DNA from: Firmicutes bacterium CAG:555
GTDB lineage: Bacteria > Bacillota > Clostridia > Oscillospirales > Oscillospiraceae
Direction of reading: 5' to 3'
Length of the DNA: 24,879 bases
NCBI GenBank assembly: GCA_000431075.1
Contig: HF986898.1
Location: 30,845 to 55,723 of the forward strand
Shown: positions 13,862-21,639 of the stretch, one piece after another
How positions within the stretch are numbered: the stretch's first letter is position 1
How the letters are laid out: each line of letters opens with the position of its first letter
Program-made: the position numbers and the translations under genes
The notes under the pieces: generated by a model
The model's database searches: none
What the model was told of the DNA's origin: nothing
The model's input: the letters and a program-made list of their open reading frames with translations, nothing else

Positions 13862-15906
13862 CCGGCCTTCTTGAGCTGCACCTTGCGTTCGAAGTAGGCG
13901 TGGACATCGTTATTGTAGGTCGGGTAGCGATGCAGATCCTGGTGAGTGTTGATCTCAAGTATCTTGAAACCGTCGGGAGTGATGACCACATCAAAGCCAA
14001 GATACTCAAGACACGAGGCGTAGCAGCACATGTCGGTTATGACCTTTCGCACTTCCTGCCAATGCGGGAACACGCCTTCTATCTTAACACCGGTATCCGG
14101 ATGCGTGGGGCACGGGGTGATGATGTGCTTTTTGATGACCTCGGCATCATGGAAGCGGCCTGTTACCTCATCGGCATAGGCGAAAATGCCGCCGGAGCCG
14201 ATGTTGTCGGTAAAGCCGGTCTTTTTTGTGCCGATGCGGAAGTATACATTCTCAATGACGGGGTCAAAGCCCGTGCGGTTTATGACCATGACACGCACCG
14301 TGCAGGCGACATTACTGTATATCCTGCGCAGCTCGTCGTGCATGACGATGTACTCGGAAATGTTGTAGTAGCGCTTGAGACTGCGCAAAAATGCAAGCAT
14401 TTGCTCCTCGCTGCGCTCCTCCTCGTTCACGAGATACGCTCCGTCGCGGTACTCAAGCTTATAAAAGCCGACGCCGTGCGAGCCCTCGGTCTGCTTGAGA
14501 GCGAGAATGCCCTTTTCACGCAGCAGCCGCAGTACATCCTCAAATGTGGCGGAGAAGCCTTCCGGCGTATCCTGCATGGTCAGCAGCGTCACCTTGCCGT
14601 CACGGCGCACGAGGTTATAGTAATACTTCGGCAGGTAGGCCGAGAAATCGTCGAACATATACCGCAGCGACACCTTGTCCCACACCCACTTGAAGTAGCG
14701 GCTGTTGAGCGGGCGGAGCCACTTGTAGTCGTAGTCTGACAGACATTTGTGATAGTTTTCGTCCGTCAAATTATACTGCTTGATGCGGAAGGATAAAAAG
14801 CCCCGCTTGTGCGCCCAGCGCTTCTCTGCGGCGGTAGTGAGCTTGTCCTTTTTATCCGCCCTGAGCGCACGCTTCCAGTTGCGGTACATGAAGTCGACAA
14901 AGCCGTGCCGTTTTGCAAGCAGCTCCCACATTTTGCGGTAGCACAATATTGCTGCCTGCTTTGCGGTGACGAAGCTGCGGCGATGCGCAAGCTTTCGCTT
15001 TATAAACGCCGCCGTTTTGTCGTTGAAGCTCGTAAGCCCTGCAAGATCCTTACCGGTGTCGACCTGCATGATGTAAAATCCGCCGTCTGTGAGCCTTAAA
15101 AGATAGCTCATGTATTCGAGATCGGTAAACTCGGAAGAAATTTTTAAGATTTCGGCAACAATATCATTGAAGTTGTCAATCTTCCCACCGTCATAGCTGC
15201 CGTCGGCATTGACCACGGCAAGCTCACGGTTATCCGTGTACCAGTTGCATTCGGAGCTGCCGTCGCTGCCTGTCAGCACGGCGTACAGAAGCTCGGGGGT
15301 GCCGCAGTTGAGCGTTGCGATGCGCAGGGAGAAGTCAAGCTTGCTCTCAATGTGCCGGCATACGATCGTGTCCTCGGGAAGCTCGGCAAGGGCATGTAAA
15401 AGCTCTGCTTCCGTGACCTTGCGGTCGGCGATATAAAAGCTTTCGCCGTCAAAGCGGTAGAGCGTCTCACGGGCGGCAAAGCTGTTTTCCGAAGGACGCA
15501 CCGTGACGCAGCCTTTTTGACGGATAAGCTCGGCAATGCCCTTTTCGCTGCGCTCGAGCGACTCCGCATCGCCGTAGGGGAGTATGAACCGCTCGCCGTC
15601 CTTGGTTAGCAGCACATAGTATATCTCGGGAGTTAACTCCCTGTGACGGCTGAGCGCATAGCGGGTCGAGAGCCTGTCGGCAAAAAGCTGATAAGTCTTT
15701 TCACCCGAGGGCAGCAGCGACTTGTCTATCCTTGCATCGAACGGCAGCAGCGACAAAATGTCCTTGTGCGGCACTCCGATGCTGTTCGGCAAGGCGTATT
15801 TTTTTATGCTTTTAAGGTAAAACCACTCCTCGGCATACTCGGGGTCAAAGCCCCGGAACGAAAGGGCGAAGCTGCCGAAGGGGTGCTTTTTAATGGTAGA
15901 AGACAT
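13846..15906 (-). CDS. Tandem double ATP-grasp protein, 686 residues, with inactive-looking N-terminal domain
   Basis: Two ATPgrasp_ST-like domains in one chain. The C-terminal copy (about 363-680) keeps the ATP lysine (LALKQTEGSHGVG, K471), the hinge acid E518 (ISEYI) and metal ligands in GFKILEINTHQDLH (E651, N653). The N-terminal copy (about 30-300) aligns to it, but the lysine is R137 (VTVRPSENS) and the EIN triad is Q-V-D (Q281-D283). A Trp/Tyr-rich pre-domain (SDYDYKWLRPLN, 390-401) precedes the intact domain. Start at 15906 is supported by GGAGGG upstream. It is homologous along its length to the 751-residue protein transcribed divergently. Predicted activity is ATP-dependent ligation of an amino acid or other carboxylate onto a polymer precursor; the substrate is unknown. 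Confidence 0.8.
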   Translation of the reverse strand: MSSTIKKHPFGSFALSFRGFDPEYAEEWFYLKSIKKYALPNSIGVPHKDILSLLPFDARIDKSLLPSGEKTYQLFADRLSTRYALSRHRELTPEIYYVLLTKDGERFILPYGDAESLERSEKGIAELIRQKGCVTVRPSENSFAARETLYRFDGESFYIADRKVTEAELLHALAELPEDTIVCRHIESKLDFSLRIATLNCGTPELLYAVLTGSDGSSECNWYTDNRELAVVNADGSYDGGKIDNFNDIVAEILKISSEFTDLEYMSYLLRLTDGGFYIMQVDTGKDLAGLTSFNDKTAAFIKRKLAHRRSFVTAKQAAILCYRKMWELLAKRHGFVDFMYRNWKRALRADKKDKLTTAAEKRWAHKRGFLSFRIKQYNLTDENYHKCLSDYDYKWLRPLNSRYFKWVWDKVSLRYMFDDFSAYLPKYYYNLVRRDGKVTLLTMQDTPEGFSATFEDVLRLLREKGILALKQTEGSHGVGFYKLEYRDGAYLVNEEERSEEQMLAFLRSLKRYYNISEYIVMHDELRRIYSNVACTVRVMVINRTGFDPVIENVYFRIGTKKTGFTDNIGSGGIFAYADEVTGRFHDAEVIKKHIITPCPTHPDTGVKIEGVFPHWQEVRKVITDMCCYASCLEYLGFDVVITPDGFKILEINTHQDLHRYPTYNNDVHAYFERKVQLKKAGRKLA

Positions 15907-15947
15907 GAATTACCCTCCGATAACGCTGAAAAAACTTGTTTTACTGC

Positions 15948-15975
15948 ATTATACTACATGCGTTATTTTTGTCAA
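15948..15975 (-). promoter_or_regulatory. Promoter of the 686-residue ATP-grasp gene
   Basis: Minus-strand TTGACA (15975-15970) and TATAAT (15953-15948), spacer 16 nt, giving a leader of about 35 nt. It is back-to-back with the plus-strand promoter at 16002-16030, so one regulator could control both units. Confidence 0.75.
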
Positions 15976-16001
15976 TCATGGGGGAAATAAATAATATGCT
16001 G

Positions 16002-16030
16002 TTGAAATTCGAGACAAGATGTAATATAAT
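16002..16030 (+). promoter_or_regulatory. Promoter of the 751-residue ATP-grasp and opine dehydrogenase operon
   Basis: TTGAAA (16002-16007) and TATAAT (16025-16030) with a 17-nt spacer. The expected start is near 16037, giving a leader of about 87 nt. Confidence 0.78.
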
Positions 16031-16033
16031 GAT

Positions 16034-16059
16034 TAAACTATTATTAGTACAATAGTTTA
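16034..16059. promoter_or_regulatory. 9-bp dyad at the transcription start of the 751-residue ATP-grasp gene
   Basis: TAAACTATT (16034-16042), 8 nt, AATAGTTTA (16051-16059) is a perfect inverted repeat starting 4 nt after the -10 box. It could be an operator or a 5'-terminal mRNA hairpin. Confidence 0.5.
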
Positions 16060-16123
16060 TAATGGATATGTATGGGCATTTGCCTGTGCATGCTTAGAAA
16101 TCAGAAAGAGGGATATAAAAGCG

Positions 16124-18379
16124 ATGGGTATAGTTAGCCGGATAAAAAGAGAAGTTTTTATCCGTCCCTGGCTTAAACAGGGCTATTCGAGAAAGCTTGC
16201 CAATGCTTATTATAAAAAGGTGCAGTGGGATAACAAGCTCGACAACGGCATCAGTATGCAGGATAAAAAGTGGGCGCATGACCACAAGTACCTTTCCACG
16301 AGCATCGAAAAGTACGATCTGAAGAACAATCTCGACAAGTACATAAGCGATGTCGATTATCTGTTCCTGCAGCCGTTCAACAACAGCTTTACAAAGTGGA
16401 TGAAGGATCTTGTCACCACAAATCATGTGCTGGTCAACTATCCCGAGCACCTGCCAAAGCTGTACTTCAATATCATTGACAGGGAGCATAAAAAGATATT
16501 CCTGCCCATTGATACGGTAAACCGTGCCTACGGCGAAAATTACGACGATTTTATAAAGCTTCTCGACGAGCGTGGCAGGCTCTGTCTGCGTCCGGCATCC
16601 AACTCCGGCAACAGAAGCACCTATATGATAGAGCGCATTGGCGACAACCGCTACAAGCTGTGCGCCGATGAAATTGATAAAGCCCGCATGACTATGTTTG
16701 GCTACGGCTACGACAAGCAGATGCTCCTGTGCGACGAGTACCCCGCCGAGCTTCCCGAGGACTTTGAGCCGAACCCCTGCAAGAAGTCCGAGTATGATAA
16801 GGAAAGCCTGTACGGGCTTATAAATACCCTTAAGTACAGCTATGTTATCGCAGAGCCGTACAAGCTGCGTGAGGGCATAAACGGTACGGTAAAGCTCTAC
16901 ATTGCAAGCGAGGAGCTCAAGACCACCGAGCTTCTGGATGCGTACTTCCTGCCCCACGGAGCCGAAACTCCCGAGCATTTGCGCATTTCCGCAGCAGGCG
17001 AGGTCGAGGGAAGAGGCATCACCATCCCGAACTGGGACGATCTTATTGCAGACACCTTGAGGATAGCCAAGTTCGTCAGCGAGATAGAATATTTCACCGC
17101 CTATATCCTCATCACCGAGGACGGCTTCGTCATCGACCGCTTCAGCACGAGCCCCGCGCTGCCCACGGTCGCCCACAGCGAGAAGCTCAACAACTACCTG
17201 CTCGACCGCCTTGCCAAAAAGCGCAGCACTGTCAAGACAACGAGAAGCAGCAGGTGGAAGGCGTTTAGAGACAAGCGCTTTAACCGCTTTGTAAGGCACT
17301 TCTGCCGCCCGGGCATCCGCCCGTACATGCAGAAGCTGTGGATGCGCTCCGTGTGGGATGATTTCCTCCACACCAAGTCCACCACCCTCGGCCAGAAGCT
17401 GTGGTGCTGGCGTCACGGCTTCCAGTCGTTCAGGATCCAGCAGTACGGACTTACGAAGGAAAACTACAAAAACTTCCTGTCGGATTATCAGTACCACTGG
17501 CTTAACAGAATAAACAACAACTATCAGATCTGGATAAACGACAAGACCACGACCCGCTATGTCATGGAGCCGTACAAGCAGTTCCTTGCAAAGTATTACT
17601 ATGACATCATCAAGATGCAGGGTAAGACCTGTATCAAGGCCCTGCAGGATATCCCCGAGGGCTTCGAGGCATCCTTTGACGGCATCTTCAAGCTTCTGCG
17701 CCAAGAAAAGCTCCTTGCGCTTAAGCCCTCCGCCGGTACGCACGGCGACGGCTTCTACCGTATGGAGTATGCCGACGGGAAGTACCTCATCAACGGCAAG
17801 GAAATGACCGAGGACGAGATCGTTGCGATGATATCGGGCTTCAAGTCCATTTATGTCATAACCGAGTACCTGTTCATGCACCATGAGCTCAAGAAGATTT
17901 ACCCCAACTCGGTCAACACCATCCGTGTTGCGGTCGTGAACCAGTCCGCTTACGAACCGAAGATCATGCAGACCTACATGCGCATCGGATCTTCCAAGTC
18001 CGGCTTTACCGACAATGTTGGCTACGGCGGCATCTGCGCAAAGATAGACACCGCTACCGGCAGATACTACTGCGCCGAACAGCTGCGTAACCACAAGTTC
18101 ACTCCCTGTCCGGTACATCCCGATACCGGCGTCAGGATAGAGGGCGTCGTTCCGAACTGGGATTACATGTGCAAGGGTGTTGTGAATATATGCAAGTTCA
18201 TGCCCGAGCTTGAGTATCTGGGCTTTGATATCGCCATCACAGACGACGGCTTTAAGATAATCGAGATAAACATCCATCAGGATCTGCACAAGGTCGCCGA
18301 GCACACGCCGGAGTTCAGGCAGTTCTATCAGGATAAGATGAAGCTCAAGGCTGAGTATTACGGTATGAAAAAGTGGTAA
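16124..18379 (+). CDS. Tandem double ATP-grasp protein, 751 residues, with inactive-looking N-terminal domain
   Basis: Paralogue of the divergent 686-residue protein. The C-terminal ATP-grasp domain (about 425-740) is intact: LALKPSAGTHGDG with K534, hinge E581 (TEYLF) and GFKIIEINIHQDLHK with E714 and N716. The N-terminal domain (about 45-350) has R156 in place of the lysine (LCLRPASNSG), and GFVIDRF (D338, F340) replaces the metal-binding EIN motif. Each domain is preceded by the same Trp/Tyr-rich module (SDVDYLFLQPFNNS near 75, SDYQYHWLNRINNN near 453). AGAGGGA precedes the ATG. The gene is first in a two-gene operon, 31 nt before an opine dehydrogenase. It probably ligates an amino-acid-like group in envelope polymer assembly, with the dead domain serving as binding or regulatory part; that is inference. 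Confidence 0.82.
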   Translation: MGIVSRIKREVFIRPWLKQGYSRKLANAYYKKVQWDNKLDNGISMQDKKWAHDHKYLSTSIEKYDLKNNLDKYISDVDYLFLQPFNNSFTKWMKDLVTTNHVLVNYPEHLPKLYFNIIDREHKKIFLPIDTVNRAYGENYDDFIKLLDERGRLCLRPASNSGNRSTYMIERIGDNRYKLCADEIDKARMTMFGYGYDKQMLLCDEYPAELPEDFEPNPCKKSEYDKESLYGLINTLKYSYVIAEPYKLREGINGTVKLYIASEELKTTELLDAYFLPHGAETPEHLRISAAGEVEGRGITIPNWDDLIADTLRIAKFVSEIEYFTAYILITEDGFVIDRFSTSPALPTVAHSEKLNNYLLDRLAKKRSTVKTTRSSRWKAFRDKRFNRFVRHFCRPGIRPYMQKLWMRSVWDDFLHTKSTTLGQKLWCWRHGFQSFRIQQYGLTKENYKNFLSDYQYHWLNRINNNYQIWINDKTTTRYVMEPYKQFLAKYYYDIIKMQGKTCIKALQDIPEGFEASFDGIFKLLRQEKLLALKPSAGTHGDGFYRMEYADGKYLINGKEMTEDEIVAMISGFKSIYVITEYLFMHHELKKIYPNSVNTIRVAVVNQSAYEPKIMQTYMRIGSSKSGFTDNVGYGGICAKIDTATGRYYCAEQLRNHKFTPCPVHPDTGVRIEGVVPNWDYMCKGVVNICKFMPELEYLGFDIAITDDGFKIIEINIHQDLHKVAEHTPEFRQFYQDKMKLKAEYYGMKKW

Positions 18380-18410
18380 TTCTCAATTTAATATATGAAA
18401 GGATAGAAAA

Positions 18411-19487
18411 ATGAAAGTTGCAATTTTGGGCGCCGGCAATGCCGGATGCGCAGTAGGTACCGACCTTTCCATCAAAGGCCACGAGGTCACGCTCATAAAG
18501 ACCTCCAACTCCATGCATGATGATAATTATAACTACATGGTCGAGCACAACGGCGAGATGACTCTTGTCGAGGTCGACGGCACCGTCCGCCACGGCAGAA
18601 TAAGCCGTGTTACCCGTGATGTCTCCCTCATTTCCGAGGCAGAGGTCGTCATCATTTACATTCAGACCAGATATCACGAGTCGCTTATCAAGAGAGTTGC
18701 ACCCTATTTCAAGGACGGTCAGATAGTCATCATAAACCCGGGCTACTTCTCTACTGCCTACATGCTCAAGTACTGCGGCGACAAGAAGCTGAGCATCGTT
18801 GAGGCTACAAGCTCCTTCATCGACTGCCGTATCTCCGAGCCCGGCACCATCAAGGTCGGATTCAGAAATGTCCGCAATCCTTTGGGCGTATACCCCCCGC
18901 AGGATCTCGAGAAGGTCAAGGCAAAGCTTGAGAGCTTCGACTTCCACTTCCACTACTGGTCTACCGTTGAGGTCGCCCTGCATAACCCCAACCTCATCGT
19001 CCACACCGTCGGCGCCATCATGTCCATCCCGAGAATTGAAAAGACCAACGGCGACTACTGCATGTACCACGAGGTCTTTACCCCCAGCGTGTGGAAGATC
19101 CTTGAGGGACTCGACTCCGAGAAGATGGATGTTCTCGAGCACCTCGGCTATCCCCGCCTGTCCTATGTCGACGCTGCAAAGTTCAGAAACAGCCTCGACG
19201 AGAATCTGGACGCAAAGGAAAGCTTCTTCCGGTACGCCTCAATGCCCACCAGAGCAAAGGGCCCCGTCGTTGTCGATTCCAGATATATTTCCGAGGATGT
19301 GCCGCAGGGTCTCGTGATGCTCGAATCCATCGGTCAGCATCTCGGCGTTGCAACTCCTGTCTGCACCGCTCTTATCGAGATCGCCACCGCCGCACTCGGC
19401 CGCGACCTGCGAGCAGAGGGCAGAACGCTCGAAACGCTCGGTGCCGAGAATGTAAGAACTATTCTTGATGCAATGAAAAAGCGCTGA
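18411..19487 (+). CDS. NAD(P)-dependent opine (octopine/nopaline-type) dehydrogenase
   Basis: Predicted to condense an amino acid with a 2-oxo acid reductively, giving an N-(carboxyalkyl)amino acid (opine), or to act as a related secondary-alcohol or imine reductase. At 358 residues it has the family length. The N-terminal Rossmann motif is ILGAGNAG (5-12). The C-terminal octopine-dehydrogenase domain has the conserved HNPNLIVHT (191-199, catalytic-type H198), and RYISEDVPQGLV (291-302) fits the family DVPxGL motif. AAAGGATAG lies before the ATG. It follows the 751-residue ATP-grasp gene by 31 nt and is followed by a bidirectional terminator. The pairing suggests the opine-type product, or its amino-acid part, is a substrate of the ATP-grasp ligase. 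No metallophore (nicotianamine-like) synthase or transporter is adjacent, which argues against an opine-metallophore locus. Confidence 0.85.
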   Translation: MKVAILGAGNAGCAVGTDLSIKGHEVTLIKTSNSMHDDNYNYMVEHNGEMTLVEVDGTVRHGRISRVTRDVSLISEAEVVIIYIQTRYHESLIKRVAPYFKDGQIVIINPGYFSTAYMLKYCGDKKLSIVEATSSFIDCRISEPGTIKVGFRNVRNPLGVYPPQDLEKVKAKLESFDFHFHYWSTVEVALHNPNLIVHTVGAIMSIPRIEKTNGDYCMYHEVFTPSVWKILEGLDSEKMDVLEHLGYPRLSYVDAAKFRNSLDENLDAKESFFRYASMPTRAKGPVVVDSRYISEDVPQGLVMLESIGQHLGVATPVCTALIEIATAALGRDLRAEGRTLETLGAENVRTILDAMKKR

Positions 19488-19503
19488 AAATCAAGTAAAA
19501 ATT

Positions 19504-19535
19504 ATCCGAGGTTCAATTTTGAACCTCGGATTTTA
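19504..19535. terminator. Bidirectional terminator between opine dehydrogenase and psd
   Basis: TCCGAGGTTCAA (19505-19516) and TTGAACCTCGGA (19519-19530) form a strong stem. TTTTAATTTA follows on the plus strand and TAATTTTTAC on the minus strand, so it can stop both convergent genes. Confidence 0.88.
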
Positions 19536-19537
19536 AT

Positions 19538-20368
19538 TTATTTTGCTTTTCTTGCGATCGCTTCGCCGTATCTGACAACGGCCTCCTTGCCCTGCACCGT
19601 TGCGTCAAACAGATCGTCGGGGATATCGAGCACGCCGCTTTTGAACAGCAGAACGATGGTCGAGCCGCCGAAAAGGAACATACCCTTTTCGCAGCCGCGG
19701 TGTATCACGCCGGCCTCGTGGTGGTTGTTTATCTTGCCGACCATGCATGCGCCGACCTCGATCTGCGTCACCGTGCCGAAGTTTTCCGTCTCAAGCATGC
19801 AGTACTCACGGGTGTTCTGCTTGAACACCGGGTGCTTGTGAACGACGATTGGCTGCACGGGATGATAGCGCCCCTTGATGTGATAGTTGCGGCTTTTAAA
19901 GCCGTTGTCTATATAACAGTAGCGGTGATAATTTTCAACGCCGAGCCGTAAAACAAGGCATATGCCGCTTAAGTACTCCGCCGCTATCTCGTCGCCGCCG
20001 ACAAGATCCTCGACATTATAAAAGCTGTCCTTTATCGCAAACTCCGAGTCTGCGCTTATCCTATACGCCGACAGATATCCGTCACAGGGGGAAATGAGCA
20101 TTTCAGGGTCGGGATCGATGGGGCGGGCGCCGTCCTTTAGGCGGCGGGTGAAAAAGTCGTTAAAGCATTTGTACTGTGTCTCGACACAGTCGCTCATGTC
20201 GATATGATTGTGCCGGATAAAGCCGTCAATGCGCTTTACCGAGCTTTTCGTATCCATATATGCGCCAACGACGGCAGTCAGCAGCGGATTTGTCAGTATC
20301 CGGCGGGTGGGCTTGCCAATCTTCGTATAGCAATATTTAAGACCGATGGTCATAGCAGTTTTAGTCAT
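19538..20368 (-). CDS. psd: Phosphatidylserine decarboxylase proenzyme
   Basis: Pyruvoyl enzyme that makes phosphatidylethanolamine from phosphatidylserine at the membrane. At 276 residues it has the length of the shorter clostridial type. Catalytic residues are visible: D96 (SPCDGYL), H148 (VENYHRYCY) and the self-cleavage site FGGST (233-237), where S236 would become the pyruvoyl group. This corresponds to the LGST motif of E. coli with an extra-small residue change. NDFFTRRLKDGARPI (70-84) and QIEVGACMVGKI (202-213) are also standard. The ATG overlaps the end of the upstream flippase-like gene by 8 nt (ATGACTAA). No phosphatidylserine synthase is in the window. Confidence 0.95.
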   Translation of the reverse strand: MTKTAMTIGLKYCYTKIGKPTRRILTNPLLTAVVGAYMDTKSSVKRIDGFIRHNHIDMSDCVETQYKCFNDFFTRRLKDGARPIDPDPEMLISPCDGYLSAYRISADSEFAIKDSFYNVEDLVGGDEIAAEYLSGICLVLRLGVENYHRYCYIDNGFKSRNYHIKGRYHPVQPIVVHKHPVFKQNTREYCMLETENFGTVTQIEVGACMVGKINNHHEAGVIHRGCEKGMFLFGGSTIVLLFKSGVLDIPDDLFDATVQGKEAVVRYGEAIARKAK

Positions 20369-21404
20369 TGCGTTCCAGTCCTGTTTTAGGTTTCATGCGA
20401 ATAAAATTCACAAACATCAAAATACCGCAGAAGATGAGGTTACAGTAAAACGACAGTCCGCGGCTTAATAGCTCCACGCTCACGGGGTCGGCAACAAGAT
20501 GCTCGAAGCCGTTCAGAAAAATGTAGTCGACGATGCCGACCGCACCCGGGACGGGCGCAGCGTTAGAGCCGAGCACGGCAAAGGTCTGCGCCGCAAAGGC
20601 TTCAAACGCCCTTGAGGGCGCGCCGCCCACGCCGACAAACACGCATACGGCGACCATTATAACGGAAAGCCGCTGCATGAGATTGTGGAAAAACACCTTC
20701 AGAAGCAGCACGGTCTTGTGCCGCAGCAAAATGCCGCACTCCTTGTACTGCTTTATCATGCTCAGAAGCTTTTCGTGGTGATCGTCGTAGTCGTGGAATA
20801 TCTTCATCCGACACAGCAGCTTCAGGCAGAAGCGACATACGGCAAGCACTAACTTTTCGTTAAAAATGCACATTACAAACAGCACGATGAAAAGCACTTG
20901 CACGACCGCACCGATTATTATAAAGATAAGCGCACCTGTGTCAAGCTTAAACAGCATCTCGGGATAGACGATAAAGCACACGGTGCTGATGAGCATTATA
21001 GACACCGTGTACATCACGAGGTTTAATAAAAGCGCTATCGCCGACACCGCAGCCGAAACACCGTGATTCATCATCATGAGCAGCGCAGCCGGCTGTCCGC
21101 CTGCGGCCGAGGGGGTCAGCGCCGAGAAGTAGATATCCGTTGCCGAATATAAAATGGCTTTGCCGGTCGTTATCGGCTCGCCGAGAAAATCGCAAGTACA
21201 CTTAAGCCCCATGCCCTCAAAGAACACGAAACCGAAGGCGCATAAAGCGGCAAAAAGTATCCACACGGGCGATGCGTTGGATATAAGATGCATAAAGCCC
21301 TTGAAGCTGAAGCCCTTGCTGCACGAGGTGATGACAAGCACGGTGCAGACAGTGAGGACGATGAGCAGCAAAAGCCACAATAGGTTTTTAGTTGATTTTT
21401 TCAT
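20361..21404 (-). CDS. Lysyl-phosphatidylglycerol synthase-type transmembrane (flippase-like) protein
   Basis: Integral membrane protein of the LPG_synthase_TM / UPF0104 family, the class of the MprF flippase domain and of glycolipid flippase-like proteins. At 347 residues it has about eight hydrophobic helices and the family hallmark TPSAAGGQPAALLMM followed later by GSNAAPVPGAVGIVDY. It lacks the soluble aminoacyl-transferase domain of MprF. It is first in an operon with psd, overlapping it by 8 nt, so it may move or sense a phospholipid connected with phosphatidylethanolamine. The ribosome binding site is weak (no clear GGAGG near the ATG), which may keep expression low. Its promoter is overlapped by a long palindrome (21476-21516). 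Confidence 0.9.
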   Translation of the reverse strand: MKKSTKNLLWLLLLIVLTVCTVLVITSCSKGFSFKGFMHLISNASPVWILFAALCAFGFVFFEGMGLKCTCDFLGEPITTGKAILYSATDIYFSALTPSAAGGQPAALLMMMNHGVSAAVSAIALLLNLVMYTVSIMLISTVCFIVYPEMLFKLDTGALIFIIIGAVVQVLFIVLFVMCIFNEKLVLAVCRFCLKLLCRMKIFHDYDDHHEKLLSMIKQYKECGILLRHKTVLLLKVFFHNLMQRLSVIMVAVCVFVGVGGAPSRAFEAFAAQTFAVLGSNAAPVPGAVGIVDYIFLNGFEHLVADPVSVELLSRGLSFYCNLIFCGILMFVNFIRMKPKTGLERND

Positions 21405-21475
21405 ACACGATACACTTTTCTATCCGACATTTTTCTATCATATCATATATTGCCGCAAATGTGAAGAAAAAAACG

Positions 21476-21516
21476 ATATACTAACTGTGTGGCCCAAAGC
21501 CGCACAGTTAGTATAT
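21476..21516. promoter_or_regulatory. Long inverted repeat over the flippase-psd promoter
   Basis: ATATACTAACTGTG (21476-21489) and CACAGTTAGTATAT (21503-21516) are a perfect 14-bp dyad that extends to 18 bp with one wobble pair (loop CCAAA). The right arm contains the minus-strand -10 box. Minus-strand TCGTTTTTTTTC (T8) follows the left arm, so it also resembles a terminator for transcription entering from the right. Confidence 0.7.
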
Positions 21517-21538
21517 GCACAATGCCCTATATTGTCAA
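21510..21538 (-). promoter_or_regulatory. Promoter of the flippase-psd operon
   Basis: Minus-strand TTGACA (21538-21533) and TATACT (21515-21510), 17-nt spacer. Transcription would start inside the palindrome, near its centre, giving a leader of about 100 nt. Confidence 0.7.
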
Positions 21539-21560
21539 GTCCTTGCGAGAATTTATTTGC

Positions 21561-21590
21561 TTGACAAATATTGAAGGTGGGTAATATAAT
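21561..21590 (+). promoter_or_regulatory. Promoter of the glutamine synthetase gene
   Basis: TTGACA (21561-21566) and TATAAT (21585-21590) with an 18-nt spacer, followed by T-rich DNA. The start is about 43-45 nt upstream of the ATG at 21640. Confidence 0.75.
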
Positions 21591-21639
21591 TTTTTTACTA
21601 CGCTAATTTATATAAGTATAAATGAAAGGTGGATCTGCC

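Noticed and set aside
13801..14739. 312-codon plus-strand frame
   Set aside because: Shadow of the conserved C-terminal ATP-grasp domain on the minus strand; no ribosome binding site or family resemblance.
16094..18304. 736-codon open frame on the minus strand
   Set aside because: It is fully antisense to the 751-residue double ATP-grasp gene, which has conserved motifs and a clear promoter. The reverse translation looks like random Val/Leu-rich sequence.
18345..19142. 265-codon minus-strand frame
   Set aside because: Antisense to the opine dehydrogenase, whose Rossmann motif and catalytic region are clear.
18411..19487. Opine-metallophore (staphylopine-like) biosynthesis locus
   Set aside because: No nicotianamine-synthase-like enzyme, histidine racemase or metal transporter is adjacent. 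The neighbours are wall-polymer-type genes.
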